This document shows, piece by piece, positions 19,549-30,875 of a DNA stretch of 64,000 nt. Each line of letters starts with the position of its first letter. The first letter of the stretch is position 1. A program made the position numbers and the translations under genes. The stretch spans positions 3,218-67,217 of the forward strand of contig JADKKI010000040.1 in assembly GCA_016720595.1 (NCBI GenBank), read 5' to 3'. Origin of the DNA: Myxococcales bacterium. GTDB taxonomy: Bacteria; Myxococcota_A; Polyangia; Haliangiales; Haliangiaceae. Below the pieces are notes generated by a model, which saw only the letters and a list, made by a program, of their open reading frames with translations, was not told the DNA's origin and ran no database searches.

Positions 19549-20952
19549 ATGGGGCCGGGTCAATTGACGCACCGCAGATCACCCCATAGAGTGCGCGAAC
19601 CCCCGGTGCATCTCGTCGACGCAGCTGAAGATGTTCCGGTTCGGTCAACGGCCGAGCTGGTCGAGTACTTCTCGACCGCAGGCAAGCCCGCGTCGGCGTG
19701 GCGCGTTGGCACCGAGCACGAGCTGATCGGCGTGATCCGAGACACCGGTGAGGCCCCGCCCTACGAGGGGCCGCACGGGATCGGCGCCCTGTTCGCGAAG
19801 TTCGCTGCCAACAGCGGCACGCCGGTGATCGAGCGCGGCCACATGATCGCCCTGTCTCGTGCAGATGCTCAGCTCACGATCGAGCCGGGCGGTCAGTTCG
19901 AGCTCGCCGGGCGCCCGGTGGCCGACGATCGAGACTTCGCCGCGGATCTGAAGGCGTACATCGCCGAGCTCGGCGTGGCCTCCAAGGAGCTCGGGATCGC
20001 GTGGCTGTCCGCTGGGCTGCGGCCGTTCGGTGGGCGCGCGAACGTCCCGTGGATGCCGAAGCAGCGCTACGAGGTGATGCGCGCATACATGCCCACGGTC
20101 GGCACGCGCGGCCTGGACATGATGCTGCGCACGGCCACGGTGCAGGCGAACCTCGATTTCGCCGACGAGGCCGATGCCGCCGCCAAGCTGCGCTGCCTGT
20201 ACTCGAACACGTCGCTCCTCACGGCGCTGTGGGCCGCCTCCCCGATCGTCGAGGACAAGGTCAGCGGCTATCAGTCGTACCGCGCGTGGATCTGGCGAGA
20301 CACCGACAACGCCCGCGCCGGCCTGCTCCCGTTCATGTTCGAGCGCGAGGACGTGTTCACGGCGTACACCGAGTGGGCGCTCGACGTGCCGATGTACTTC
20401 GTCTACCGCAACGGCTACGTGCCGGTGCCCGCCGGCCTGACGTTCCGCACGTTCTTCCGCGATGGTTGGAACGGCGAGCGCGCCACCCGCTCCGACTGGG
20501 CGATGCACCTGTCGACGCTGTTCCCCGAGGGCCGCCTCAAGAAGTTCATCGAGGTGCGCGGCTGCGATTGCGGCTCGATCGAGATGATCGCCGCGCTGTC
20601 CCCGATGATGCGCGGCCTCCTGTACGACACGGCCGCGCGCACCGCCGCGATCGCCCTGCTCGCCAAGCTCACGTACGCCGAGCGCCAGCAGCTCGCCGCC
20701 GATGTGCCCATGCAGGGCTTCGCCGCGCAGGCCGGCGGCCACTCGGTGGGAGATCTCGCCGCGGAGCTCGTGCGGATCGCGACGGATGGGCTCGGCCGCG
20801 TGGCGCCCGAGGCGCTCCCGCTCCTCGCGCCGGTGCAGGAGATCGCGGCCACGCGCCGCACGCAGGCGGATCGCATGATCGAGCTGTGGCAGCAGCATGA
20901 GGGCGATCGCCCGGCGCTGATCGCTGCGCTCGCGCAGCCCGGCCTGGCCTGA
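19549..20952 (+). CDS. gshA: Glutamate--cysteine ligase, plant/alphaproteobacterial type
   Basis: Makes gamma-glutamylcysteine, the first step of glutathione synthesis. The protein of up to 467 residues fits the GCS2-like ligase family found in plants and alphaproteobacteria: WRVGTEHELIG (ATP/Glu site), LTIEPGGQFELAGRP, TATVQANLDF, RCLYSNTSLLTALWAASP, and FPEGRLKKFIEVRG. The usual plant RGAD reads RGCD here. The start is uncertain: ATG 19549 has the TATAGC box, while GTG 19591 or 19606 would lie closer to the conserved region. Cytoplasmic. It provides GSH for the GST at 12795. Confidence 0.9.
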   Translation: MGPGQLTHRRSPHRVREPPVHLVDAAEDVPVRSTAELVEYFSTAGKPASAWRVGTEHELIGVIRDTGEAPPYEGPHGIGALFAKFAANSGTPVIERGHMIALSRADAQLTIEPGGQFELAGRPVADDRDFAADLKAYIAELGVASKELGIAWLSAGLRPFGGRANVPWMPKQRYEVMRAYMPTVGTRGLDMMLRTATVQANLDFADEADAAAKLRCLYSNTSLLTALWAASPIVEDKVSGYQSYRAWIWRDTDNARAGLLPFMFEREDVFTAYTEWALDVPMYFVYRNGYVPVPAGLTFRTFFRDGWNGERATRSDWAMHLSTLFPEGRLKKFIEVRGCDCGSIEMIAALSPMMRGLLYDTAARTAAIALLAKLTYAERQQLAADVPMQGFAAQAGGHSVGDLAAELVRIATDGLGRVAPEALPLLAPVQEIAATRRTQADRMIELWQQHEGDRPALIAALAQPGLA

Positions 20953-20961
20953 GCGCGCGGA

Positions 20962-23418
20962 CTACTCGTCGTCTTCGAACTGGATCAGCACGCCACCATC
21001 CGTCGTCGCGCGCTCCGGGAGCTTCCCCTTGGCCTGAGACGGCGCGCGCTGCGAGATGCGCTGTGACGGCGCACGCTGCGACGGCCGAGGTTCGAGCCGC
21101 TCGTGCGGCACCGAGAGATCGTCGAGATCGACGTCGAGCGCCTCGAGCGCCGTCTCGAGATCGTAACCATCGTCGCCGGGCTGCGGCTGCGGCTGCGCCT
21201 GAGGCTGTGGCGATGCCGGCCGCCGGCCGCGACGTGCGGGGACCTGGCTCTCCTCCACATCGCTCTCGTCGAACGAGCGCGCCGGGAACCCCGGGTACGA
21301 TTCGTCGGCGGGCGCGTAGGCTCGGCCACCCTCGTAGCCCGTGTGCGGCGCATCGAACGTCACGTCCGCCGGCGGGAGCACGCCCGCGATCGTGTACTGG
21401 CTGTCGGCGTCGAGGTCGTCGGGATTCCCCGTCGGCCCGTCGTCCTCGAACGCCGCGAGGGCATGCCCCGCGCTCATCTCGCGTGCATCGAGCTCGCCCA
21501 GGCGTGCATCGAGCTCCGAGAAGCTCGCGTCGTGGCGGCCCTGTGCGTACCCACGCGGCGGAGCGGGCTCGGCGTCCAGATCCCGATCCAGATCCGGATC
21601 GAGACCCGGATCGGGTGCAGCCTCGAACTCGTCGCTGAGGTCGAGCCGCGACACGAAGTCGGCGATCGAGGGCCGGGGCTCGGGCTCGACCGGGGCCTCG
21701 ATCTGGGGCTCGGCTTCGGCTTCCGGCTCGGCGATCCGCTGGCCGCCCGACACGTCGGCCTCGCCGTGCGAAGCGAGCAGATCGGCGTCATCGGCGTCGG
21801 CCTCGGCGAGGATCTCGAACTCGTCGATCTCCTCGAGATCCTCGACCTCGTGGTCCGCCTGATCGTGGGGCTCCTCGTTCGCCGCCTCGGTGCCCGGCTC
21901 ATCAGGGACGATCTCGGCCTGCAGCAACATCGGCGCCTGGGCAGGCGCCTGGGCGGGCGCCTCGGGCAGCGCATACGCCCCGCTGATCCCGAGGTCGTCG
22001 GCCTCGGCCTCTGCTTCGGCCTCCGCGAGGTGGGCGTCGAGGCTGCGCTCGAGATCGGCGGCCGCGCCGGGCTCGGTGACGAACGCCGCCTGGTGCTCGA
22101 AGCCGGGGGCCTCGGGCATCGCGCCGATCATCGTGTGTTCGACCTCCTCGTAATCGTCTTCGCCGAGCTGGTGGATCTCGTCGGCGATCTGATCGGGCTC
22201 GACCTCGCGCGCCGAGTGCTCGCGCGCCTCGAACGCAGCGGGATCGACGTCATCGTCGATCAGCGGAGTCGCAGGATCCGTGATGATGTCCGCGGGCGTC
22301 TGCGGCGCGGTGTGCACCGGGCCCGAGTCCTCGTCGTCGACGAACGTCGGCAGCGCGCCCGAGAACGTGGGCGCCGGCAGCGGCGCGTCGATCTGGGTCT
22401 CGAGCGCCGGGGCCACGGGCTCGAGCTCCGGCGCAGGCTCGGCCTGCTTCGCGATCATCGGCTCGCGTGCAGGCTCGGGTGCCGGTTCGGGTGCAGGGTC
22501 GGCCTGCTTCGCGATCACCGGCGCGGGCTCTGCGGCGGGAACCGCGACCGTGACCGGCGGCGTGGCCCAGCGCGCGCTGCGATCCTTCTTGTTGATCGCC
22601 TTCCCGCCGAGCTGCCGTGCGAGCTCCGCGGATGCCGCCTCGATGCTGATCTCGAGGGGCGCCGCCGCGACCTCGCGCAGCGCCTCGAGCTCCGCATCGA
22701 GATCGCCACCGGCGAGCGCACGCGCGCGCGCGATCACCTTGCCGACATCGATGTCGTCGTCGAGCCCGGGCCCGCTGACGACACTCACGATCGGCCCCGA
22801 GGCGCTCTCGATCACCTCGTGCACCGCGGGCCGCTTCCTGCGCGCCGGCTCGGGCGACAGCGCCTCGACGACATTGAGCTTCGCGATCGCGATCGGCCCC
22901 GACTGGCGCCGCGGCGCCGTGAGCAGCGCCTCGGATGGACCGCTGTCGAGGTTCTGCACCGGCGCGGGAACCGCTGCGGTCGTGGAGTGCTTGACCTGCG
23001 TGTCCACCACCTCGGCGCGGCGCGCGGCGTCGATGTCGGCGGGCATCGGGATGCCCACCTCGGGCAGCGAGAGCTGCTTGCGGCGCTCGAGCATCCGCAG
23101 GATGACCTCGCGGCTCTCGCGGGTCACCCGCATCAGCTCGATCGCCATCCCGAACGCGGCGCGCGGCGCGGCCGGATCCGGCGCCTTCGCGGCCTTGACG
23201 CGCCCGAGGCCGACCAGCACCGGCGTGTCGTCCGCGATCCGGAGCTCGAACTTCACCTCGGCGCCCACCGGCTGCAGCGACTTGGTCGGCAGGAACAGAC
23301 CCGACTTGCCGACGTTGGGCGCGAACCGCTGCACCATCGACTCGACGTCGTCGTAGCGCAGCTTGATCCGGAGCACGACCGGAGCGGGTCGTGGCCCGCT
23401 GGGTTCGTCGGCGGCCAT
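20962..23418 (-). CDS. TIGR02266-type PilZ protein with long acidic tail
   Basis: 818 residues. Residues about 14-110 form a PilZ-like domain of the Myxococcus paralogous type (KLRYDDVESMVQRFAPNVGKSGLFL.., FELRIADDTPVLVGLGRV, AAFGMAIELM), a possible c-di-GMP or polar-complex module; the canonical RxxxR motif is not evident, so ligand binding is doubtful. The remaining 700 residues are Glu/Asp/Ala/Pro-rich, largely disordered, with repeats such as ITKQAEPAPE-like and AEAEAEADD. The end carries SQRAPSQRISQRAPSQ and FEDDE. No membrane span. ATG 23418 gives the domain directly. Function unknown; an adaptor with a flexible tail is inferred. Confidence 0.8.
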   Translation of the reverse strand: MAADEPSGPRPAPVVLRIKLRYDDVESMVQRFAPNVGKSGLFLPTKSLQPVGAEVKFELRIADDTPVLVGLGRVKAAKAPDPAAPRAAFGMAIELMRVTRESREVILRMLERRKQLSLPEVGIPMPADIDAARRAEVVDTQVKHSTTAAVPAPVQNLDSGPSEALLTAPRRQSGPIAIAKLNVVEALSPEPARRKRPAVHEVIESASGPIVSVVSGPGLDDDIDVGKVIARARALAGGDLDAELEALREVAAAPLEISIEAASAELARQLGGKAINKKDRSARWATPPVTVAVPAAEPAPVIAKQADPAPEPAPEPAREPMIAKQAEPAPELEPVAPALETQIDAPLPAPTFSGALPTFVDDEDSGPVHTAPQTPADIITDPATPLIDDDVDPAAFEAREHSAREVEPDQIADEIHQLGEDDYEEVEHTMIGAMPEAPGFEHQAAFVTEPGAAADLERSLDAHLAEAEAEAEADDLGISGAYALPEAPAQAPAQAPMLLQAEIVPDEPGTEAANEEPHDQADHEVEDLEEIDEFEILAEADADDADLLASHGEADVSGGQRIAEPEAEAEPQIEAPVEPEPRPSIADFVSRLDLSDEFEAAPDPGLDPDLDRDLDAEPAPPRGYAQGRHDASFSELDARLGELDAREMSAGHALAAFEDDGPTGNPDDLDADSQYTIAGVLPPADVTFDAPHTGYEGGRAYAPADESYPGFPARSFDESDVEESQVPARRGRRPASPQPQAQPQPQPGDDGYDLETALEALDVDLDDLSVPHERLEPRPSQRAPSQRISQRAPSQAKGKLPERATTDGGVLIQFEDDE

Positions 23419-23481
23419 GGCTGGCCCTCCCTGGAGAGCCGGCGGTAAGTATCCCGCCCCGAGGGGGACGGGGTCAAACGG

Positions 23482-24120
23482 CTATTGGACCGACCAGCTG
23501 CCGCCGATGGTCACGTAGACCCCGTTACGCTGCTCGTAGCGTGGCTCGACCCAGCGATACCCCGCGCGCTCGCGCTCGTAGTGGCCCGGCGTCCACGCCC
23601 ACTCACCGTCCCGCCAGTCGTACTGGCCGCGGACCCAGATGAACCCGGAGCGCGGCTGCCACTGCTCCTGGCGGATCGCGGGCGGCGCCATGGTGGGCTC
23701 CATGACGACCCAGTCTCCACCGACGGAGACGTACTCGCCACCGCGGAGCTCCCAGCTGACCGGCCGCCAGCGATGGCCCCGGCGCTCGCGCTCGTAGCGC
23801 CCGGTGTTCCACGCCCACTCGTAGCCGTTCCAGTCCCACCGGCCATCGACCCAGACGTAGCCGCGACGATTGTCGTGGCGCTCGACGCGGATCGCGGGTG
23901 GTGCCTGCATCGCGCGGCGCCGCTCGCGGCGGTCCTGCCGGTCTTCGCGGCGGTCCTGGCGGTCCTCGCGCCGCTCGCGCCGGTCGTCCCGGCGGTCTTC
24001 GCGGCGTTCCTGGCGGTCCTCGCGGCGATCACGACGATCGCGGCGATCCGCCAGCGCGGGCGTCGCCGTGGCGACCACCACGAGACCGAGCAGCATGGAG
24101 ACGAGTCTTGGATGCTTCAT
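23482..24120 (-). CDS. Secreted WxxGxW-repeat (YXWGXW) protein
   Basis: 212 residues. Signal peptide [15 protein letters not shown], cut before a DRRDRRDRRE segment. About 45 residues of Asp/Arg/Glu/Gln repeats follow (54-98), then four WxxGxW-like units: GYVWVDGRWDWNG, YEWAWNTGRYERE, GFIWVRGQYDWRD and GEWAWTPGHYERE, as in the YXWGXW family. The family has no known function; it is probably an envelope protein. Start: ATG 24120 with a good SD (GAGAGGA, 4-5 nt spacer); the longer frame has no signal. Confidence 0.82.
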   Translation of the reverse strand: MKHPRLVSMLLGLVVVATATPALADRRDRRDRREDRQERREDRRDDRRERREDRQDRREDRQDRRERRRAMQAPPAIRVERHDNRRGYVWVDGRWDWNGYEWAWNTGRYERERRGHRWRPVSWELRGGEYVSVGGDWVVMEPTMAPPAIRQEQWQPRSGFIWVRGQYDWRDGEWAWTPGHYERERAGYRWVEPRYEQRNGVYVTIGGSWSVQ

Positions 24121-24239
24121 GATTCCTCTCGACGTCACGGACGCACCGATGAGACTAACGCGATTCACGATCGTCCGGACGTGAACCAATGTTGCGCAGG
24201 AAACCACCTACACGAGGAATTGCGCGGGGTTCACACACC

Positions 24240-25625
24240 ATGAACGCGATGTGGTTGGTGCTCGCCCTCGCAGCCTGTGGCAAGTCGGGCCGTTCGGCGC
24301 CACCCGCAGGCGAAGTCCCGGTGGTGTCGGCAGCGCTCGCCCCACCTGGGACGCCTGCGAGCGTGGCGGTCGCGAGCCCGCGGATCACCACGCTCCTCGA
24401 GCGGCTCCACGGCACGGACCCCACGGCACGGAAGCAGGCGATCAGCGATCTCCGCGTGCTCGGTCAGGACCCGACCCTGACCGTGGACGAGGGGATCCAG
24501 CTGCTGCGCGCGACGCTGGCCTCGTATCCAGCTCCCGACGAGCCGTTCCTCGACGTCCCGGCCTCGATCGTCCTCGCCGTCGCGGCCCGGCCGCGCGCAG
24601 CCTATACGCCGGTGGTGGACGAGCTGTTCCCGCGCTGGGCCGGGCGCGTCCGGGCCCAGGGGCTGCGGCTCCTGGCCGCGATCGATGACGATCACACCGC
24701 CGCGACCTTCACCCGCCTGCTCAAGCCGTTCGCGCTCGATCCGGCGATGCCCTCCGAGGATCCCATGTTCCTCGAGCTCGAGCGCGCGCCCCACCATCCG
24801 GCGCTGATCGTCCCCGCGCTCCTCCAGATCGCGGACGATCCACGCTGGGCCGATGCCGCGCTCCTCGGCGTGCTGGCGTACTGCGACAAGCAGCTCGTCA
24901 CGCCGGACGCGTTCCCCGGCGATCCCAGCGGCGTACTCGCAGCGTATGCCGTGCAGCGCAGCTGGCTCGAGCCGAAGCAGCGCCCCGGTGGGATCGGCTT
25001 CGACGCGACGGACGAGTACCTGCATCGCCGCGAGATCGCCAGCGTGACGCTCGACCTCATGAAGTGCCTCCCGGCGCCAAAGGTCCACGACGCACTCGTC
25101 CACGCCCTGACCTATCGCGATGCGCACCTCGCGTACTTCGGCGTCACCTCGCTCCTCGCACATGGCGAGGCGGTGCCCGCCGCGGCGGTCGAGCGCGTCG
25201 CGGCGAGCCCCGAGATGCGCGGCTGGCTGTTCCGCGCGCTGACGGATCACCCCGAGCTGTTCCCCGCGCGCTACGCCACGCAGCGCGCGATGGCCGAGGC
25301 GGCGATGGTCAGCTGGCTCGCCTATCCCACCGAGCTCGGCCGCCCGCCCGACGAGATCGTCCTCGGCAAGATCGTCACCAAGGGCCCCGCGGACTTCTAC
25401 GTGTTCAAGTTCCGCACGCTCCCGCCGCACTGGGCCGCGAAGGATGGCTGGCTCGCCGGCATCGCGGGGCCGTATGCCCACGGCGGCCCGCTCGAGATCG
25501 AGAGTCCGGAGGGCACGTTCAGCAGCATGAAGCCGTACGCCAGCGCCACGCCCGAGGCGCACGTCGGGGATGTGTCGAAGATCCTCGAGGGCTGGCGGAA
25601 GAACCGCGGGCCTGCGGCGCCGTGA
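24240..25625 (+). CDS. HEAT-like putative lipoprotein
   Basis: 461 residues. MNAMWLVLALAACGKSG is a lipoprotein signal with lipobox LAAC. The mature part is alpha-helical, with repeats of about 35-40 residues that read like HEAT/armadillo units (ADDPRWADAALLGVLAYCD, HRREIASVTLDLMKCLPAPK..); a C-terminal segment with GKIVTKGPADFYVFKF follows. No enzyme motif seen. The ATG is chosen for the signal peptide; a frame opening at 24189 adds Arg-rich residues. It converges on alaS with a 3 bp gap. Confidence 0.72.
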   Translation: MNAMWLVLALAACGKSGRSAPPAGEVPVVSAALAPPGTPASVAVASPRITTLLERLHGTDPTARKQAISDLRVLGQDPTLTVDEGIQLLRATLASYPAPDEPFLDVPASIVLAVAARPRAAYTPVVDELFPRWAGRVRAQGLRLLAAIDDDHTAATFTRLLKPFALDPAMPSEDPMFLELERAPHHPALIVPALLQIADDPRWADAALLGVLAYCDKQLVTPDAFPGDPSGVLAAYAVQRSWLEPKQRPGGIGFDATDEYLHRREIASVTLDLMKCLPAPKVHDALVHALTYRDAHLAYFGVTSLLAHGEAVPAAAVERVAASPEMRGWLFRALTDHPELFPARYATQRAMAEAAMVSWLAYPTELGRPPDEIVLGKIVTKGPADFYVFKFRTLPPHWAAKDGWLAGIAGPYAHGGPLEIESPEGTFSSMKPYASATPEAHVGDVSKILEGWRKNRGPAAP

Positions 25626-25628
25626 CGC

Positions 25629-28298
<2,670 letters not shown>

Positions 28299-28418
28299 GA
28301 CGACAACCTAGCAGATCCGCCACCGCCCGGACTTGCACCACTTGCACGACTTGCGCATTCGTCCGAGCCCCCGCGATCGCGAAGATCGGAGCGCGGACAT
28401 CATGCGTCTTGTGCAGCC

Positions 28419-29135
28419 ATGACCAGACTCGCTTGGCTCCTGCTCCCCACGCTCCCCGCTCTCCTCGCTCTCCCTTCCAACGCGCACGCGTACTGCGGCA
28501 CAGTCACCGGGCTCGCACCTGGCATCGCTTCACCCTCGGGCATCGAGGTCCCGCCCGACGGCGGGATCGTCGTCGGAGCGTTCGGCGCCGAAGGTCCGCT
28601 GCCCACCGGCGACCCCGCGATCCAGCCGCGCTGGACGATCCATGCGACCGCGCCCGCGAAGGCCGTCGCGATGAAGATCGCGACGTTCGCCCCCGGGCTC
28701 GTCGCCTACCGGCCGTCGTCACGCGCGGTGCGTGCAGGTCGCGTGGATCTCGTCGATGACGCCGGCGAGGTGCGCGCCTGGGTGCGGATGACCCGGCAGG
28801 CGAAGCCGCACCTGCCCGCGCCCACCGCGATCTCGGCGACGCTGATCACCACGCCGGGCGCGCAGAGCCTCCGCGTCGAGCTCGCCGACAAGCCACCGGT
28901 AGGCGCGATCGCGATCGTGCTCACCGGCGAGAATGGGACGCCGCGCTCGTGGGGCCTGGTCCACCGCGATGAGACGCAGCAGACGGCGTTCGCCGAGAAC
29001 CGCTGCGAGGTCGTGCCGAACGGGACGATCCTCTCCGAGGTCGGCGATCCGGTCCGCGTGTTCTGGGTCGACGCGATGGGCCGCACGTCGGCCGCGAGCA
29101 AGCCGTTCGTGATCTCGGCGCCAGCGCAGCCGTAG
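28419..29135 (+). CDS. Secreted protein of unknown function
   Basis: 238 residues. The N-terminus MTRLAWLLLPTLPALLALPSNAHA is a signal peptide (cleavage after AHA, followed by YCGTV). The mature part has a proline-rich front (PPDGGIVVGAFG) and a C-terminal half that reads like a beta-sandwich (Ig-like) domain with GVHRDETQQ-like segments; no enzyme motif. Only three cysteines, one at the mature N-terminus. The long open frame upstream in the same phase is antisense to alaS and was not used. The stop is 6 bp from the convergent beta-barrel gene. Confidence 0.72.
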   Translation: MTRLAWLLLPTLPALLALPSNAHAYCGTVTGLAPGIASPSGIEVPPDGGIVVGAFGAEGPLPTGDPAIQPRWTIHATAPAKAVAMKIATFAPGLVAYRPSSRAVRAGRVDLVDDAGEVRAWVRMTRQAKPHLPAPTAISATLITTPGAQSLRVELADKPPVGAIAIVLTGENGTPRSWGLVHRDETQQTAFAENRCEVVPNGTILSEVGDPVRVFWVDAMGRTSAASKPFVISAPAQP

Positions 29136-29141
29136 CCGCGA

Positions 29142-30875
29142 TCAGTACAGGTAGCCGACGGTGACCGCACCGCCGAGGTAATTGTCGCGCGCGCCGAACA
29201 CGTCCTGATCCGTATCCGTGTCACGACCCGTGGTCATCGTCCCGGTGCCCTTGAAGCTGAAGCCGATCGTCTCGAACTTGAAGGCGGCGCGGGCGAAGAT
29301 GTTCTTGGTCAGCAGGTAGTCGCCGCCGATCTCGCCCTCGAAGCCGGTGACCGTCGCGGCGCCGTACGAATCGTTCTTCTGGATCGCGCCGGTGCCGAGG
29401 AACGCCATGAACCCGACGTTCAGGTTGAACGTGATCTTCGGCGTGATCGCGAACCGCAGGAACGCGCCCGGATCGAGGATCGTGTAGTTGACGTTCGGCA
29501 GGTCAGAGCTGACGCCGTTCGAGGTGCCGATCGTGAAGTTCTGCCGGCCGAGCCGCAGCGTGCCACCGACCACGGCCTTCGAGCCCAGCGGATAGCGGAA
29601 CGCGGCGCCGAGGGCGAACCGCGCCTGCGCGGTGGGCAGCGTGACGGTGCCCTGCTTCGACTGGATCTTGAGGACCTTGTCGTACATGAACGTCAGGCCG
29701 ACGTTCTTCAGCATGTCGTGCCGCTTGTGGCTGATCGCGAGCGGATACATCGTCACGTCGACGAGGATGCCGGCCACCGGCACGCCCTTGTAGGGCTTCG
29801 GGTTGTTCCCGAGGTCCGCGGAGTACGTGAACGCCATGCGGCGCGCGTTGAACGACAGGCCGACGACGCCATCGATCGCACGCTCGCCCGGTGAGGTCGC
29901 CAGCGGGCCATCGCCCTCGTCGCCAGACGCCTCGACGCCCTCCTCTTCCTCTTCGCCATCGTCCTTGCGGGCGACCTTCTTCTTCGGCTTCTTCTCGCCG
30001 TCGCCCTCCTCGTCCTCGCCCTCGTCCTTCTTCACGACCTTCTTCGGCTTGGGCAGCGGGCTGTCTTCCTCGTCCCCGCCCTCGTCCTTCTTCACGACGG
30101 GCTTCTTCTCGTCCTTCTTCGTGCGAAGGGCGTTGGTCTCCTCGTCATCCTTCTTGCCGAAGCCCTTCTTGGTCGGCTTCTCCTCGTCCTCGCCCTCGTC
30201 TTCCTTGACGTCCTTCTTCTTGCCGAAGCCCTTCTTGGTCGGCTTCTCCTCGTCCTCGCCCTCGTCGACGTTGGAGTCCTTCTTCTTGCCGAAGCCCTTC
30301 TTGGTCGGCTTCTCCTCGTCCTCGCCCTCGTCTTCCTTGACGTCCTTCTTCTTCTTCGTCGGCTTCTCTTCGTCCTCGCCCTCGTCGTCGCCGCCACCGC
30401 CGCGGTTGGAGGCGATGCCATCGATCGCGGGGATCAGCTCGTCCTTGAGATCCGTCGTGGTCTGGCCGTCGATCCGCGGCCCCTCCGCCTTCACATCGAT
30501 GCGGCCGCCGACCATCGCGCCGGACTTGCCCGCGTGGACCTTGAGCTGGAGGATGTAGTTCTCGCGGCGCTTCTCGACCTTGCCCTGGATGATCGCGTCG
30601 ATCTTGAGCTTCTTCGCGATCTTCTTGAGATCCTTGTCGCTGCCGCCGCCGGCATCGAGCTCCTCGGCCGTACCGTTCCACTTGTCGATCGGGATGACCG
30701 TGTGGGTCTTCTTGATCAGCTTGACCAGGTCAGCGTGGAACTTGTCGGCCTTGGGGCCCTCGAGCTCGAGCACGACCACGCGCTTCCGGCCGGCGATCGC
30801 GCTAGCGGGAAGGACGAGCCAGCCCGCGAGCAACCCGAGGATGAGCAGCCACCTATTCGATCTCGAATTCATCAT
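29142..30875 (-). CDS. Putative outer-membrane protein with Lys/Glu repeats
   Basis: 577 residues. Signal peptide MMNSRSNRWLLILGLLAGWL..ASAIA. The N-terminal domain (about 29-165, RKRVVVLELEGPKADK.., IDAIIQGKVEK..) resembles periplasmic FlgO/CsgG-like peptide-binding folds. Then about 170 residues of strongly charged, near-identical repeats (DEGEDEEKPTKKGFGKKK, four copies) form a flexible linker. The last 200 residues are amphipathic beta strands ending in Tyr (GGAVTVGYLY), typical of outer-membrane beta-barrels. Start ATG 30875, with GGGAGG about 8 nt upstream; the gene overlaps the pilT end by 23 bp. Function unknown. Confidence 0.8.
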   Translation of the reverse strand: MMNSRSNRWLLILGLLAGWLVLPASAIAGRKRVVVLELEGPKADKFHADLVKLIKKTHTVIPIDKWNGTAEELDAGGGSDKDLKKIAKKLKIDAIIQGKVEKRRENYILQLKVHAGKSGAMVGGRIDVKAEGPRIDGQTTTDLKDELIPAIDGIASNRGGGGDDEGEDEEKPTKKKKDVKEDEGEDEEKPTKKGFGKKKDSNVDEGEDEEKPTKKGFGKKKDVKEDEGEDEEKPTKKGFGKKDDEETNALRTKKDEKKPVVKKDEGGDEEDSPLPKPKKVVKKDEGEDEEGDGEKKPKKKVARKDDGEEEEEGVEASGDEGDGPLATSPGERAIDGVVGLSFNARRMAFTYSADLGNNPKPYKGVPVAGILVDVTMYPLAISHKRHDMLKNVGLTFMYDKVLKIQSKQGTVTLPTAQARFALGAAFRYPLGSKAVVGGTLRLGRQNFTIGTSNGVSSDLPNVNYTILDPGAFLRFAITPKITFNLNVGFMAFLGTGAIQKNDSYGAATVTGFEGEIGGDYLLTKNIFARAAFKFETIGFSFKGTGTMTTGRDTDTDQDVFGARDNYLGGAVTVGYLY

